From: Crotalaria pallida
Taxonomy: Eukaryota; Streptophyta; Magnoliopsida; Fabales; Fabaceae
Direction: 5' to 3'
Assembly: GCA_037953625.1 (NCBI GenBank)
Contig: CM075651.1
Span: 68,806,501-68,870,500 of the forward strand
DNA: 64,000 nt
Of this stretch, positions 48,401-60,300 are shown one piece after another. A program made the translations under genes and the position numbers. How positions within the stretch are numbered: position 1 is the stretch's first letter; each line of letters begins with the position of its first letter. The notes below the pieces were generated by a model. That model ran no database searches, was not told where the DNA came from, and saw only the letters and a list, made by a program, of their open reading frames with translations.

Positions 48401-49018
48401 TCCTCCCCAACTTAGAAATTTCTCGTCCTCGAGAAATGGCGTACCTGTTTCAAACAAGTGAAGGTACGAATCCCTCATGCTACTCTCAAGTTCCCAAGTA
48501 GCAGTTTCACCATTCACAGAACTCCATATCACCTTAACCAGAGGAATTTCCTTTCCTCGAAGAGTCTTTACACTCCGACCGTCTATCCTTAAGGGTAAAG
48601 TCTCATACGTAAGATTTTCCTTAAGTTGTATAGAGTCAGGTTCGATGATGTGAGAAGAATCACCAATGTATTTTCTAAGTTGCGACACATGAAAGACATT
48701 GTGTAGGTTGGAAAACATTGGGGGTAAGGCTATTTCATAAGCTACTGGTCCTACACGTTTCAGGATTTGGTAAGGTCCTATAAATTTTGGGGTAAGTTTT
48801 CGGGTTTTAAGCACTCTGCCAATCCCGGTAGTTGGTACTACTCGCATGAATACATGGTCACCTTCATTAAACTCGATAGGAGTCCTTTTCTGATCATAGT
48901 AGCTTTTCTGCCGGCTTTGCGCACTTCTCATCTTTTCCTGAATCATCTTAATGTTTTCAGTTGTTTGTTGAACCATTTCCGAACCTAGAATAAGTTTTCC
49001 CCAGTTTCGAACCAACAT
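48353..49018 (-). pseudogene. pol: E9 integrase C-terminus and chromodomain
   Basis: It continues integrase after a frameshift near 49000. It shows KMRSAQSRQKSYYDQKRTPIEF, the GPY/F region (GPYQILKRVGPVAYEIALPP), VFHVSQLRKYIGD and a chromodomain (LVKVIWSSVNGETATWELES). The frame passes through the stem-loop (FLEDEKF) and the polypurine tract and stops inside the LTR at 48353-48355, so the C-terminal tail overlaps the LTR. Confidence 0.87.
48418..48437 (-). other. stem-loop upstream of E9 polypurine tract
   Basis: The same perfect 8-bp stem and AGGA loop (minus strand) as in E1 and E6. It also codes for the FLEDEKF residues at the end of Pol. Confidence 0.6.
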
Positions 49019-50172
49019 AAGGGCGTTCTACACTTTCTTCCATATAGAGCCTCATAAGGAGCCATCCCTATGCTTGAGTGATAGCTGTTGTTGTACGTGA
49101 ATTCAATCAGTGGCAATAGGATGTCCCATTCTCCTGCTTGCTCCAAAACACAAGCTCTAAGAAGATCCTCTAGTGATTGAATGGTTCTTTCTAATTGTCC
49201 GTCCGTCTGAGGATGATAAGCCGAACTCAACTGGAGTCTTGTCCCAAGTGCAGCATGTAGACTATTCCAAAACTTTGATACGAATCTCGGATCTCTGTCT
49301 AATATGATGTTTGTTGGTACTCCATGAAGTCTCACTATCTCATTAACATATATGGCTGCCAGCTTCTCCAATGGGTACTTCACATTGACGGGTAGGAAAT
49401 GAGCGCTTTTGGTTAATCGGTCCACAATTACCCAAATAGCGTCAAATCCTCTTCGGGTTTTAGGCAAAGCAGTCACAAAATCCATGGAAATACTGTCCCA
49501 TTTCCAACTTGGAATTTCCAATGGTTGTAACACTCCACCGGGTTTCTTGTGTTCAATCTTAGCTTTCTGACACACCAGACACTTCGACACATACTCTGCT
49601 ACTTCTCTTTTCATACCAGACCACCAAAACATCTTCTTCAAGTCTCGGTACATTTTAGTTGCTCCCGGGTGGATACTCAATCTACTCTTATGAGCTTCTT
49701 CTAAAATCATCTCCCTTATTCCTTTGTCTTTTGGCACACAAATCCGATCCTTATATCTTAATACTCCATAAACTCCTACTTGGAATTCAGTCTCTTTTCC
49801 TTCCGGAACTAACTGCTTCTTGGCCTGTAACTCTGGATCATTTGATTGACCTTTCTTGACTTGCTCCATAAACTCATTCGATACAACCAACATTCCTAAA
49901 GTCATACTTCGTGGATTCATCTTGACTTCCAAGTTCATATCTCTGAATTTCTCGATTAACTCCATCTCTTTCACCATCATTGCAGACACATGAAGAGATT
50001 TCCTACTTAAAGCGTCTGCTACTACGTTCGCTTTTCCCGGATGGTATTGTAGCTCAAAGTCGTAATCCTTCAAAAGTTCCATCCATCTTCTTTGTCTCAT
50101 GTTTAACTCCTTTTGATCAAAGAGATACTTAAGACCTCTTATGATCACTAAATACCTCGATCCTTGCTCCAT
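48985..50172 (-). pseudogene. pol: E9 RNase H end and integrase
   Basis: 395 codons hold the end of RNase H (KYLFDQKELNMRQRRWMELL, HPGKANVVADALSRK), the zinc-binding domain (HPGATKMYRDLKKMFWW, KCLVCQKAK) and the DDE core. The core residues are Asp in SMDFVTALPK, Asp in LDRDPRF and Glu in GQLERT. The triad looks complete. The entry is a frameshift (one extra G near 50140), and the exit is another near 49000. Confidence 0.88.
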
Positions 50173-50310
50173 AGCGGTAATGTCGCCATATTTTCAGAGC
50201 AAAAACTACTGCAGCTAATTCCAAGTCATGAGTTGGGTAATTTTGCTCGTGAACCTTCAACTATCTAGAGGCGTAAGCTACGACTTTTCGCTCTTGCATC
50301 AGGATGCAAC
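50173..50310 (-). pseudogene. pol: E9 RNase H, damaged stretch
   Basis: RNase H residues continue here in shifted frames (HEQNYPTHDLELAAVVFAL is readable). A small deletion at about 50312 and a TAG at 50261-50263, where E8 has CAG-type Gln (SRQLKVHE), disable it. Confidence 0.8.
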
Positions 50311-52572
50311 CTAAACAGACGCATCGCAATAGACACTAAAACTCTTTTCGGGGTTCGGTAAAACAAGCACTGGTGCTGTAGTCAATCTCCTTTTAAGCTC
50401 TTGAAAACTCTCCTCGCACTTTGTTGTCCACACGAACGGTTGTCCCTTCCTGGTTAACTTCTTCATTGGCAAGGATAATCTTGAAAATCCTTCAATAAAA
50501 CACCTATAGTATCCTGCCAAATAGAGAAAACTTCGGATTTCCGTCACCATCGTTGGCACTTTCCAGTCCAAAACCGCCTTTACCTTGGTTGGGTCTACCG
50601 CTATTCCTTCCCTTGAGATGACATGACCCAAGAAATTCACTTCTTCCAACCAGAATTCACACTTTGAGAGTTTCGCATACAACTGCTTCTCCTTCAAAAT
50701 CTGCAGAACTATCCTCAAATGTTCCCCATGTCCCTCCTTGTTTTTGGAATAGATGAGGATATCGTCTATGAATACTACCACGAACGAATCTAAGTAGGGT
50801 TGAAAGATTATGTTCATGTAGTCCATAAACACTGCGGGAGCATTAGTCACTCCAAAAGGCATGACTAAGTACTCGTAATGCCCATAGCGGGTCCTAAAAG
50901 CAGTCTTCGGTATATCATCTTCTTTCACCCGAATCTGATGATATCCCGACCGAAGGTCGATCTTTGAAAACACTGCAGCTCCTCTCAACTGATCCATCAG
51001 GTCATCTATCCTAGGTAGAGGATACTTGTTCTTGATCGTCACCTTATTCAACTGGCGGTAGTCGACACATAACCTCATACTGCCATCCTTCTTCTTAACC
51101 AACAAAACTGGAGCTCCCCAAGGCGACACATTAGGCCTGATGAGTTGCTTTTCCGCTAACTCCTTGATCTGCTTTTTCAGCTCAGCTCGCTCTACAGGTG
51201 CCATTCGATAAGGTGCTCTGGAGATTGGTCCAGTCCCCGGTATCACCTCGATCGAAAACTCGACCTCTCGAACAGGTGGTAATCCAGGTATGTCGTCAAG
51301 GAAAACATCTGGGAAGTCTCGAACTACGGGCAGCTCTTGTATGTGATTGTCCACATCAACGTCCAAAGAAGTTGAGAGCATGTATACATGGGCTCCCTCT
51401 CTCAGAGAAGCCATGATTTGATTGGCAGTTACGTGCTTTGGTAAGGATTCGTCAAGGTTTTCAAAAGATAGGGTCTTAGTGAAACAATTTAACTGAACAT
51501 GGTTAGCGGATAACCAGTCCATTCCTAGGATAACATCAATTTGGGATAAGGGTAATGTTATCAGGTCAGTGGGAAAAGTCCTATCATCTATCACTACCGG
51601 ACACTTAGGGCAAAAAGTTGAAACTGTGACCGGATCACTTGTAGGGGTAAACACAATCAAGTCATATGGTAGAGAAGCTACCATTAAGTGCAACCTACTC
51701 ACAACATCATCAGATATAAAAGAGTGTGTGGCACCCGAATCATACAACACATTTAAGGAATTCTCGCGTATAAGGCGTGTACCTTGGATGAGACCATCAT
51801 GGTTTGAAGCCTCTATACCTCTCATCGTGAAAACTCTTCCTTTCTCTTGAGGCTTAGCAGCAGTCGAAACATTCCTCTCTTGCCTTGGCTTAGTGCACTG
51901 GCTTGCGTAGTGGCCGGTCTCTTGACAGTTGAAGCAAACCAGCTTGGAGCGACATTGACCGAAGTGGTGTCGGCGACACTGAGTATAGTACGGAGCTGAA
52001 GTCCCAGAGTTCCTATCAGTATTATTGGGACGATTGTTGTTTCTATTACCCCGGTTGCCGTTGTTGCGATTGTTGTTCCCTCGGAACCTTGAGCCTCCAT
52101 ACTGATTGTCCCTTCTTCCTCCGAATCGATCGTAGGTTCCTCGCCCATACTGGGTTCCTTGCCTCACATTTTGATAACTAGGAGTGTTTCTTATTGGTTC
52201 TTGAGAACTCGAGGGTAAAGCCATCTTATTACCCAAGTTCCTTGCCTTGAGTCCATCCTCGTAGACTCTGCACCTACTTACCAAGAGTGGAAAACTCTCG
52301 ATCCCCATATGTATGAAAGCCATCTTAATCTCAGTCTTAAGTCCATCGAGGAACTTCGCGCACTTCGACTGGTCGTTTCCGGGTTGATTGTAGTGCGGCA
52401 CGTACTTCACCAGCTCCTCAAACTTCGCAGCATACTCGCCGACCGACATATTCCCTTGAGTCAAGTGCATGAACTCGATTTCCTTCTTCAGTTTCATGTC
52501 GATAGGGAAGTATTTCTCCAGGAACCTCTGCTTGAAAGAGTCCCAAGTGATAGCCTCCTGTTGAACCTCCAT
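50311..52572 (-). pseudogene. gag-pol: E9 gag C-terminus, protease, reverse transcriptase
   Basis: 753 open codons encode the gag core (SFKQRFLEKYFPIDMKLKKE), a glycine/asparagine/arginine-rich linker (about 150-190) and a zinc knuckle at residues 213-226 (CFNCQETGHYASQC). The protease catalytic Asp is residue 278 (LYDSGATHSFIS), with VILGMDWLS near 347. RT follows from about 455, with MRLCVDYRQLNK near 500, SKIDLRSGYHQIR near 536 and the catalytic FIDD at 601-604. RNase H begins at the end (FSVYCDAS). It makes the particle protein and copies the RNA into DNA. This frame alone would give active-looking protease and RT. Confidence 0.92.
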
Positions 52573-52593
52573 AACTTGCCTAGTATTCTCCCA

Positions 52594-52938
52594 CTAGTCA
52601 GATGCCTCCTTGGTCAGCATGTAGACCGCGTAGGTTAACTTCTGAGCATCGGTGCATTGCATAGCGGTGAAGATCTTTTCTAATTCCCTAATCCTTTCGT
52701 TAGCGTTATCCAAAGCGTATCCACCGGCGAATTCCTTAGGGTTCCTCCTACAAAACTCATCTAATCCCCTATATTCCTGAGGTCCTAAGTTTTGGTTTTG
52801 GTTGTTCTGTTGGGCCTGTTGATGCATCACGTTGAGATTCTCACTCATACCCAGAACTGCAGCAGTCAGGTCGTGTAGCATGTCCTCGGTATTCCGAGCT
52901 GCTTCAGGAGCATGCCTACCTCTTCCTCTTCCAGACAT
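52594..52938 (-). pseudogene. gag: E9 gag N-terminal part
   Basis: 114 codons start at ATG 52938 (MSGRGRGRHAPEAARNTEDM), have a glutamine/asparagine-rich stretch and then FCRRNPKEFAGGYALDNANE and IFTAMQCTDAQKLTYAVYML. They end at TAG 52594-52596 where relatives have Trp (EASDWW type). The next segment continues in the same frame. Confidence 0.87.
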
Positions 52939-53072
52939 CGTAAGTTATATTCATTAACGCACTAATAGTTTAATACACCTACTAACGCATCTAATCACAC
53001 AACCTAAACATATCTAGAGATCACACAACAGAGAACATGTAAGGCCATGTTCAGGCCACATGGACAACCATT

Positions 53073-53084
53073 GCTCTGATACCA
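53073..53084 (-). other. E9 primer binding site
   Basis: GCTCTGATACCA on the + strand is the initiator-Met primer site of the element, five bases from the LTR start at 53090. Confidence 0.9.
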
Positions 53085-53089
53085 CCAAG

Positions 53090-56000
53090 TGTAACACCCC
53101 GATTTGGAAAACTCGAAAACAAACACTTTAAAATTACTAATTAATTCTTTCATGAAAAATAGGGAAATTTTTTTTTAACAAGTAGAAAACTCATCGGTCA
53201 AGTTTCCCAAAACAAGGCATTACATTCAAATTCTTCCTCTTAAAAATTTACCGAATTTTCGAAACAATTTGATTTAGTTAACTTCACAAAACAGATACTT
53301 TTCGTATAGGAAAATATTTGATCTACTTAAAATAGTTACCTGTCTGATTACGACAGTCTTTCGGAAAAACAGTTTAAAAACAGACCATGAAGGTTCTTTC
53401 AAAAGTGGTCACCATAGTTCATCGGTGCCATTCATACATAAGCATTTACCTTAGCAAAACATTTCAAAAGAAAAGGGGTACACTTGATATACATATCAGC
53501 AAGGGTCCATTAGAACCTAATTATAAACTACTAAGCAGCGTCCCCTTCTCGATCCGGAACTTAAGTCTTCAAAAGCAATCTCCGTCGTCCAGCAGCAGCC
53601 CTCCCGTCAGCGCATCACGATCAGTGAGCCTTTCTTCTAGAAGAAGCATCACCAGCTCCGCCATCTTTTAGAACCAGAGGTTCATAGTCACATGTGCACA
53701 AGAAGTTGAGAGAGTAAGTTATCCGAATGGAATTACTCCCATCGACTTCTTGGATTTACACTAGCGACGTATACCAGAACATAACAAGCAATACAAGCAA
53801 ACAATACAACAGATAATTATGCATGATGCATGAGGATGCAATGCAATCGTCGCATTGTCTAACACTTTATCTTTCACTTAAGAGAATTTCTAAATCAGAC
53901 ATCTCGCAAAGTCGAATCTCTTAAACAACTAGTCTCGCAAAGTCGAAGTCTCTTTGTTCACAGGTCTCGAGTCTATAGTATCGGAATTCAAGCTTTACAG
54001 TTTAGGGTCTACATCTCCTCGGAATCCATTCGCCTAGTCGGAAGCAACCAGAAGTATAGGATCTCTAACCACACCGGCTCCGGGAGACGACACCAAAATA
54101 TAAATGCCCGGGAAAGATGTCATGACAAGGGTGTCCACCTTCGCCGTGTTCAAGTATCCCTCTTTTGACCCTGATTTAGTCAAGGGGGTGTCAGTCATCC
54201 GTCTAGTAATCATGCAGTACTTCAGCTACGACACCAGACTACCTACCCAACCTTGGATGGTCAACCCAGGTCACTGTAGCTTTTTTACGCCTAGACAGAC
54301 TCCTCTTAGGCTTCTTGACGAGTCACCGTCATTGCCCTCCCCTATCCTAATCATCAAGTGATTACCACGCAGGTAAACACCGTATCTTCCTCTCCACTAC
54401 TTCGGGTAAGGGTTCTAAGTAGTGAGATTATACTCGTTTATCCTAACATCGACCCATCCTAAGTCATCTCCGTCATACAGCTCCGACCATATACGGAATA
54501 CTTCTGTGGGACTCGACCACTATGTTTGACGAGCACCGACCCATCCTGAATCACTTTCAGCATATGGCTCCGACCGTATGTGAGATATCATAGTTATTAT
54601 GACGGGCTCCGACCCATTCAGAACCAACTCCGACATATAGCTCCGACTATATGCGGGATATCCATCAATCCTTGATAGATAGGCTCCGACCTATCCCAAG
54701 TTATTCCAACATATGGCTACGACCATAAGGGAATCGTCTTTGTGGAACTCTACAGTCGTTGCATCCGGTCCAAAGGCGTCATCATCGTCCAAATGCTAGT
54801 CCATTAGCCATGTCGTCCGCTCGATCCACGTACTAGGGCGCATCAGCATCATCCGGTTCCGTAGCGTGTTCCATCCCTTAGAGTTTCGCTCTATTCTTTG
54901 GGGGATTTCTTATAGTTTCTAATGTCTTTTCTATTCTTAACGTATATCGCGGGATGATGCATTATGCTCATGCAGTAACAATATAAGCAACAATATTTTT
55001 CAATATAAACAAATATATCAATCAATTCATACCATGTGATGGTATAGGTCTGAGTCTCCGTATACCGCGATACAAACAAGGCACACAATTTATCGGGTAT
55101 ACTACTAGCTACAATAGACCTTTACTCCGACTTTGAGAGAGTACGGAGTGTCCTAGCATACTCGCTAGACACCAAAGTGTCTTAGGATAACTTCTCTCTC
55201 ACCTGGGTTTGCAGTTACCGAATCTACAAGTTCCGAACGATCTGCTCCCTTCCTAGCCTGCCCGACTCCAACTTCTTTCAAGTCCCATAAGATAGATATA
55301 TGAGTATTAAACTTTGTTTATATATTACTCTTGAAATCATTCTCAAGGTAACTTAGGAAAAATCCAAACATTGTCTTTATTTAAAACCGAAACGTCAATT
55401 CTTTTTTTTTACTTAAACTTGTCCAAAGTCAAACACTAACTTTTATATGTGAAAATAATCAAATAAATCAATTTAATTAAAAAGATTCTTTGCTGGTCCC
55501 TCTTGGACAGCATTGAATTTAGCTTCGAAAACACCGAAAAATCGCATTATTCAAACCAACTTTATCTTATATAAATTACTCATAAAATCTAAACTTTTAA
55601 AACACTTTAAAACAAGAAATACAACTTAGAAAATTCTGGACAGTATCATGTCCTAAGTTTTAAATTCATTTTCCATTGTTCAAAACCAATTTAAACACAT
55701 AGATAAACCAAGCATCTTGAAATCAATCAAATAAACACTTAAATCAACACTTTCTCAAGTTCAAACACTTAGAACCAAATGTGGACAGCATGATACTCAA
55801 ACAAATTAAACCATATAAACACCTTCATGCATTCTAAAAATCATTCTTACTTTACTCAAAAATCTCAAGCAAACATTCATTCATTTCAAACATCGTACAA
55901 TCACAAGTTATCAAGTTGAATATAAACATGTTCATACACTTATTCATACATATAACTCAATCAAATAAAGTAATTAAACTTTTGCACACATACAAACCGA

Positions 56001-58059
56001 ATCATGCATCACACAAACACTTAGACAACCTATCATTTAACTTACACTTAATCAATTTTATCTTAGCAAAACTTCATCTTACCATACTTGACTATATCAA
56101 AACCGTATACATCATAAGTTGTTCAAAAATTATTTTCTCAAAGAATAGCTTCACAAATCAACACATAGTTTCATGACATCAACATACATACATCTAAGAA
56201 AATTTAACTCAAAAACTAAGGTCCAAACCGTGACCTTGGCTAGGTTTTCTCAAAGCATTTTCAAAGATTCAAGACTTCTAAAAACAACTTCAAATCCAAT
56301 AACAATTTCACATAATTCATCAAGTAAGTAGAAACATAATCCTAGCATATTTTTCTACATAAAACCGTGAGCCTAAACAAGTCTCTAAATAATCTTTATT
56401 TCACATTAAACACTTAAGATCAACACAAAGTTCATGGAGATCACATATTCATCAATTAAACTTAAGAAAATCTTAATCTTTTTCATTCACACATACAAAC
56501 CGTGACTATCACAAGAAAATCACAACATCACACAAATCTTTATTCATCTAAACATCATTAAATTTCAAGATCTTAGCATGCATGAAATCAAGCAAAAGAA
56601 AATCAAGATTTCAACCACCTCATCATCAATCATAAAGATCATGGTATTTGATTTACAAAAATCAAACTTTCATGAAGATCCTCACACAACCGCATCATGC
56701 ATGCTTCAAGATCACAACTTTAACATAGTTTTATTCATCAAAATTCATTTAAGCCTTAGGTCGTCACATGCATGCACCTTGATCTTAATAAAAACTTGAT
56801 TTTTAACAAAAACATCATGGATCCGTGACATGCATCCAAGATCAAGACTCAAACAAATTTTCTATTCACCAAAACAACTCATAAACTCATAGATCGTTAC
56901 ATGCACATATCATAAACAAATTAACAAAACTTGTAGCCTTTGGTTTTCAACAAAATCGTGGCCCTTTTAGCAAGATCATCAAGGAAAATTTGATTTTTAA
57001 CAAAACAAACTTCATGAAAACTCAAGAATCAAATTCTTTTTTCAAAAACACTTTTAAGAAATCAAGAAGAAAACTCAAGATCATGAGAGAAAACACTTTC
57101 TTAACATAAACTTCAAGATCAAGCTCAAAGATCAACATGCATGTAAGTAAAAACTCTAGATCTAACATAAAAACAAACATGCAAACAGGGTTTGCATCGG
57201 GGGCTTGATTGCAACTACTTGGGGACCAAGTTACAAAACTGGGGCCCAAGTTTTGCTTTTACGTCCCTCCACGGTTTTCCTCTCTCTTTTTTTTTCTATT
57301 TCTTTCCTTTTCCTCCCTTAGGTCATGCTTAGGTCACATGGATGATGTCATTTGTTTGACTTTTGTGCAAAGCAACTTGGTGACCAAGTAAATGAACTTG
57401 GAGGCCAAGTTATGCACCTAGGTATTCGGCCATAGGGTAATTAGGGTAGATTACGTTAGCTAATTAGGTTTAAGGCACTAATTAGGGTCTAATCATGATT
57501 AGGGTAGGATTAGGAAAATTAATTTAGGTTTAGTCCACTAATCCTTAGAGATTAGGGCTTAATCAAGGATTAAGGTACTAATCAAAAACTTAATCCATAC
57601 TATCCTAAGTTTAGGGAAACTAATTCTAGATTAGCTCACTAACCTTGAGGATTTAGGGTTTAAGAGAGTGATTAAGTGCTTAATCAAGGATTAAGAACTT
57701 GATTAAGGTTTAATCGAAGATTAGGATACTAATTAGGGTTTTCTAGAGACGATCCTAGATCAAGATGATTGGACTTTGTTTTTTAAACTTAGGGAAAATA
57801 ATTTTCCATCTTAAAACCATGAAATCATATGAATCAATTAAGAAGACAAAATCTCAATAAAAACCTCAAGCAATATGATTCATTGAAAACCTTAGAAAAT
57901 GAACACATAAAATCATAACACAAATAGATTAAACGTCAAAGCATAAAACCCATCACGAAATCAAAACTCTTTTAAATCAATTACTTAAATCAATTAGGTT
58001 AAGATAATTTCTTAATTAGGGACTTGTAGAAGAAGCGAGTCAAAAGGGCAGATGTTACA
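53090..58059 (-). repeat. E9 5' LTR (4,970 bp)
   Basis: On the + strand it runs from TGTAACACCCC to GATGTTACA. It has the same general plan as the E1/E6 LTRs, including the region around the CTTCTCTCTCACCT sequence at about 55191. It keeps the palindromic ACTTGG-N3-CCAAGT motifs at 57217-57231, 57375-57389 and 57395-57411. About 600 bp found in the other LTR is deleted near 57186. Confidence 0.88.
53569..53664 (-). CDS. short acidic LTR ORF of E9
   Basis: 31 codons (MAELVMLLLEERLTDRD...) on the LTR sense strand start directly after a TCTAAAAG that could end an intron. Upstream ACTTACTCTCTC matches the sequence before the E6 LTR ORF, so the position is equivalent. It may be a shortened relic of the same ORF; it could also be chance. 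Confidence 0.25.
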   Translation of the reverse strand: MAELVMLLLEERLTDRDALTGGLLLDDGDCF

Positions 58060-60107
58060 AACTTGAGCTTATTTTATGCATGTTAGAAATGTTTGAAAAA
58101 GATCTTGTCTTGATGATGTTAATGCATGTGATGTGAATAAATGATGTGGTTGTTACTTTGAAAAGCGATCTTGAAAATCTACATGCCTTGGTTTTAATCA
58201 TGTGATCCTTGCATGTTGAAAATGAATAAAAACCTTGTCTTTTTGAATGATGACATTCGGCCAACCTAAAAAGAGGTAGAAGGCTATGTTTGATCATCAT
58301 TTAGATTGCATGCATGATGAAACTATTTTAATCTAAGAGCTTTAGAGTATATGCATGAAATAATCAAGTTTTAAAAAGAAAATAAAATAAATCTTTTGAG
58401 GTGGTTTGTGACTCCAATTATTGTTTTGAAAATGAATTAAAATTGTTAAATTTTCTTCTTGATGCTCACGGTTTTAGAAAGAAAATGATTTCATGATTTT
58501 ATGTCTTTATTTGTGCATTGAATCCTTGCAATATTATACCTATATAATTCGGCCAATGCATGTTAAAAATGGTTGGAAAGTTTTCTTCATGAAATGACCT
58601 TTGATAATGGCTATATTCCTAGGTGCATGATGCTATGTGTTTGATGGAAGTGATGTGTGTTTTCTTTAATCCTTTTCGGTTTTTGGAAATAAAAATAAAT
58701 AAATAAGTTAATTTAGTTATGAGGAATTTTGTGATGTTAATTCAATGATTTCAAGTTTTAAAGTTTGGTAGTGATTAGAAATTTTTGACCATGGTAATTC
58801 GGTCCTTAGTGAATTAGTCACAAGGCTTGGTTTGAATTATTTTCTTAAGAGTAATTGAATTAGTCTATTAAGATTATAATTTGATTAATGAATTTGAATG
58901 ATTGAAAATGTGACTTTCATTATGTGAGTTGTATGTGTTGTTTGAGTATGTTCTGGAACAATTTGGATTGAATTGGAATTGTTCTGAATTGTGTTTGTAA
59001 GATTTATTGGTAAAAAAAAAATCTATGCTTGGATTTTAAAGGAATTGAAAAATGTTTTATTTTAAAAGTATTATTTAAACAACTTAAATTGATTTGAAAT
59101 TTTTATATGACATTCTTTGATCAGTATCTGATGGTACTATGAAGTTTAGAAATTAAATAAATCAATTGGATGTGGTCTTGGAATTTTATCTTCTTGAATT
59201 TCTGTACTCCGTTTAAAGCATAAGGATAATGATTTTATAACCGGAATGCTTTAAATTAAGAGGAATGGATTCTATTTTGATAAAGAGATTATTTTAGAAC
59301 TGTTTCAAAGTTTTCTTGAAAACATTTTAATTATAGATTTGATCTGGATTTGAAATCTTTTGGATATTGGAAATGTGTTTTCAAAAGGGAATTGTTTCAA
59401 AGTGTTTTCAAAACAAAATTATAAATTTGTCGAAATCGTTTCTAATGCACGGGAAAAATGTTCTAGTTCGGGTGACGGACGAAAAGGACACGAGGCTGGA
59501 ATAGCAACTTGGGAAGCTTGGAAAGCTCTTGGAGATCTACGTCATTCGAGGTGAGAGAGGGGCTTCCCTTAAGACGTCGTGGTATTTAGGTAACATATTA
59601 AGGCGTCCAATCATCTCAAAGGTTCGACCCCGATCTCATTAAGCGAGGTAGTGGGATAGCAATTGTTTGTTTGTTTCGCTATCCACACGAACAGCTGAGA
59701 TCGGTTTGCTGTTTTTAGTTGACATGTTTTTGTTGAGATAGTATGATGTTATGATTATATGTGAGCTGCTTGATTTTATTAGTACGTGAAATGATTTAAT
59801 TATCTATTAAGCAATTTTAATATTGTTTGAGAAATATTTGATTACACCCTAATCATGGGATGCTAAGAACGAAATGGCGAAAGAAATGAATTAAGACTAA
59901 AAAGAAAAGAAGTACGAATAAGTATTGTGAGAACAATTGAGAAAGTAATAAGTCATGAGGTGAATGAAATTGTGAAAGAAATAAATAATGATGGGAAGAG
60001 AATCATGAGCTGAAATTGAGAAAGAGTTAAAATGAGAAGATGATTTTCAAGATTGTGATAAGAAATACCCGACGATGCGAACGGGAGTGTTGAAATGATG
60101 AGGACAA

Positions 60108-60300
60108 AGACGCTGATGGTGCTGCTGAGCAACAACTGAGGAGAAAGACGCTGATGGTGCTGCTGAGCAACAATTGAGGAAAAGATGCTGATGATGCTGC
60201 TGAGCAATGATGATGAGAATGATGCTGATGATGCTGCTGAGCAATAGCTGATGAGAATGATGCTAACGATGTTGTTGAGCAATAGCCGATGAGAATAATG
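60108..60300 (+). repeat. minisatellite, unit about 38 bp, copy 1
   Basis: About five imperfect units built on GATGCTGATGGTGCTGCTGAGCAA with a variable tail. Every unit keeps a GCTGAGCAA-like core. Confidence 0.8.

Larger units (their letters stand above)
46656..58059 (-). mobile_element. E9: Tekay-type chromovirus (Ty3/gypsy), left LTR truncated
   Basis: In + coordinates it has a truncated 3' LTR (46656-48400), gag-pol (48353-52938, minus) and a full 5' LTR (53090-58059). The tRNA-Met primer site is at 53073-53084. The remaining 3' LTR starts at the point matching 56937 in the other LTR, so about 3.8 kb of it is missing at the E6 boundary. The LTRs also differ by about 600 bp missing from the right copy near 57186. 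The right flank AACTT belongs to E10. Several stops and frameshifts disable it. Confidence 0.9.
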
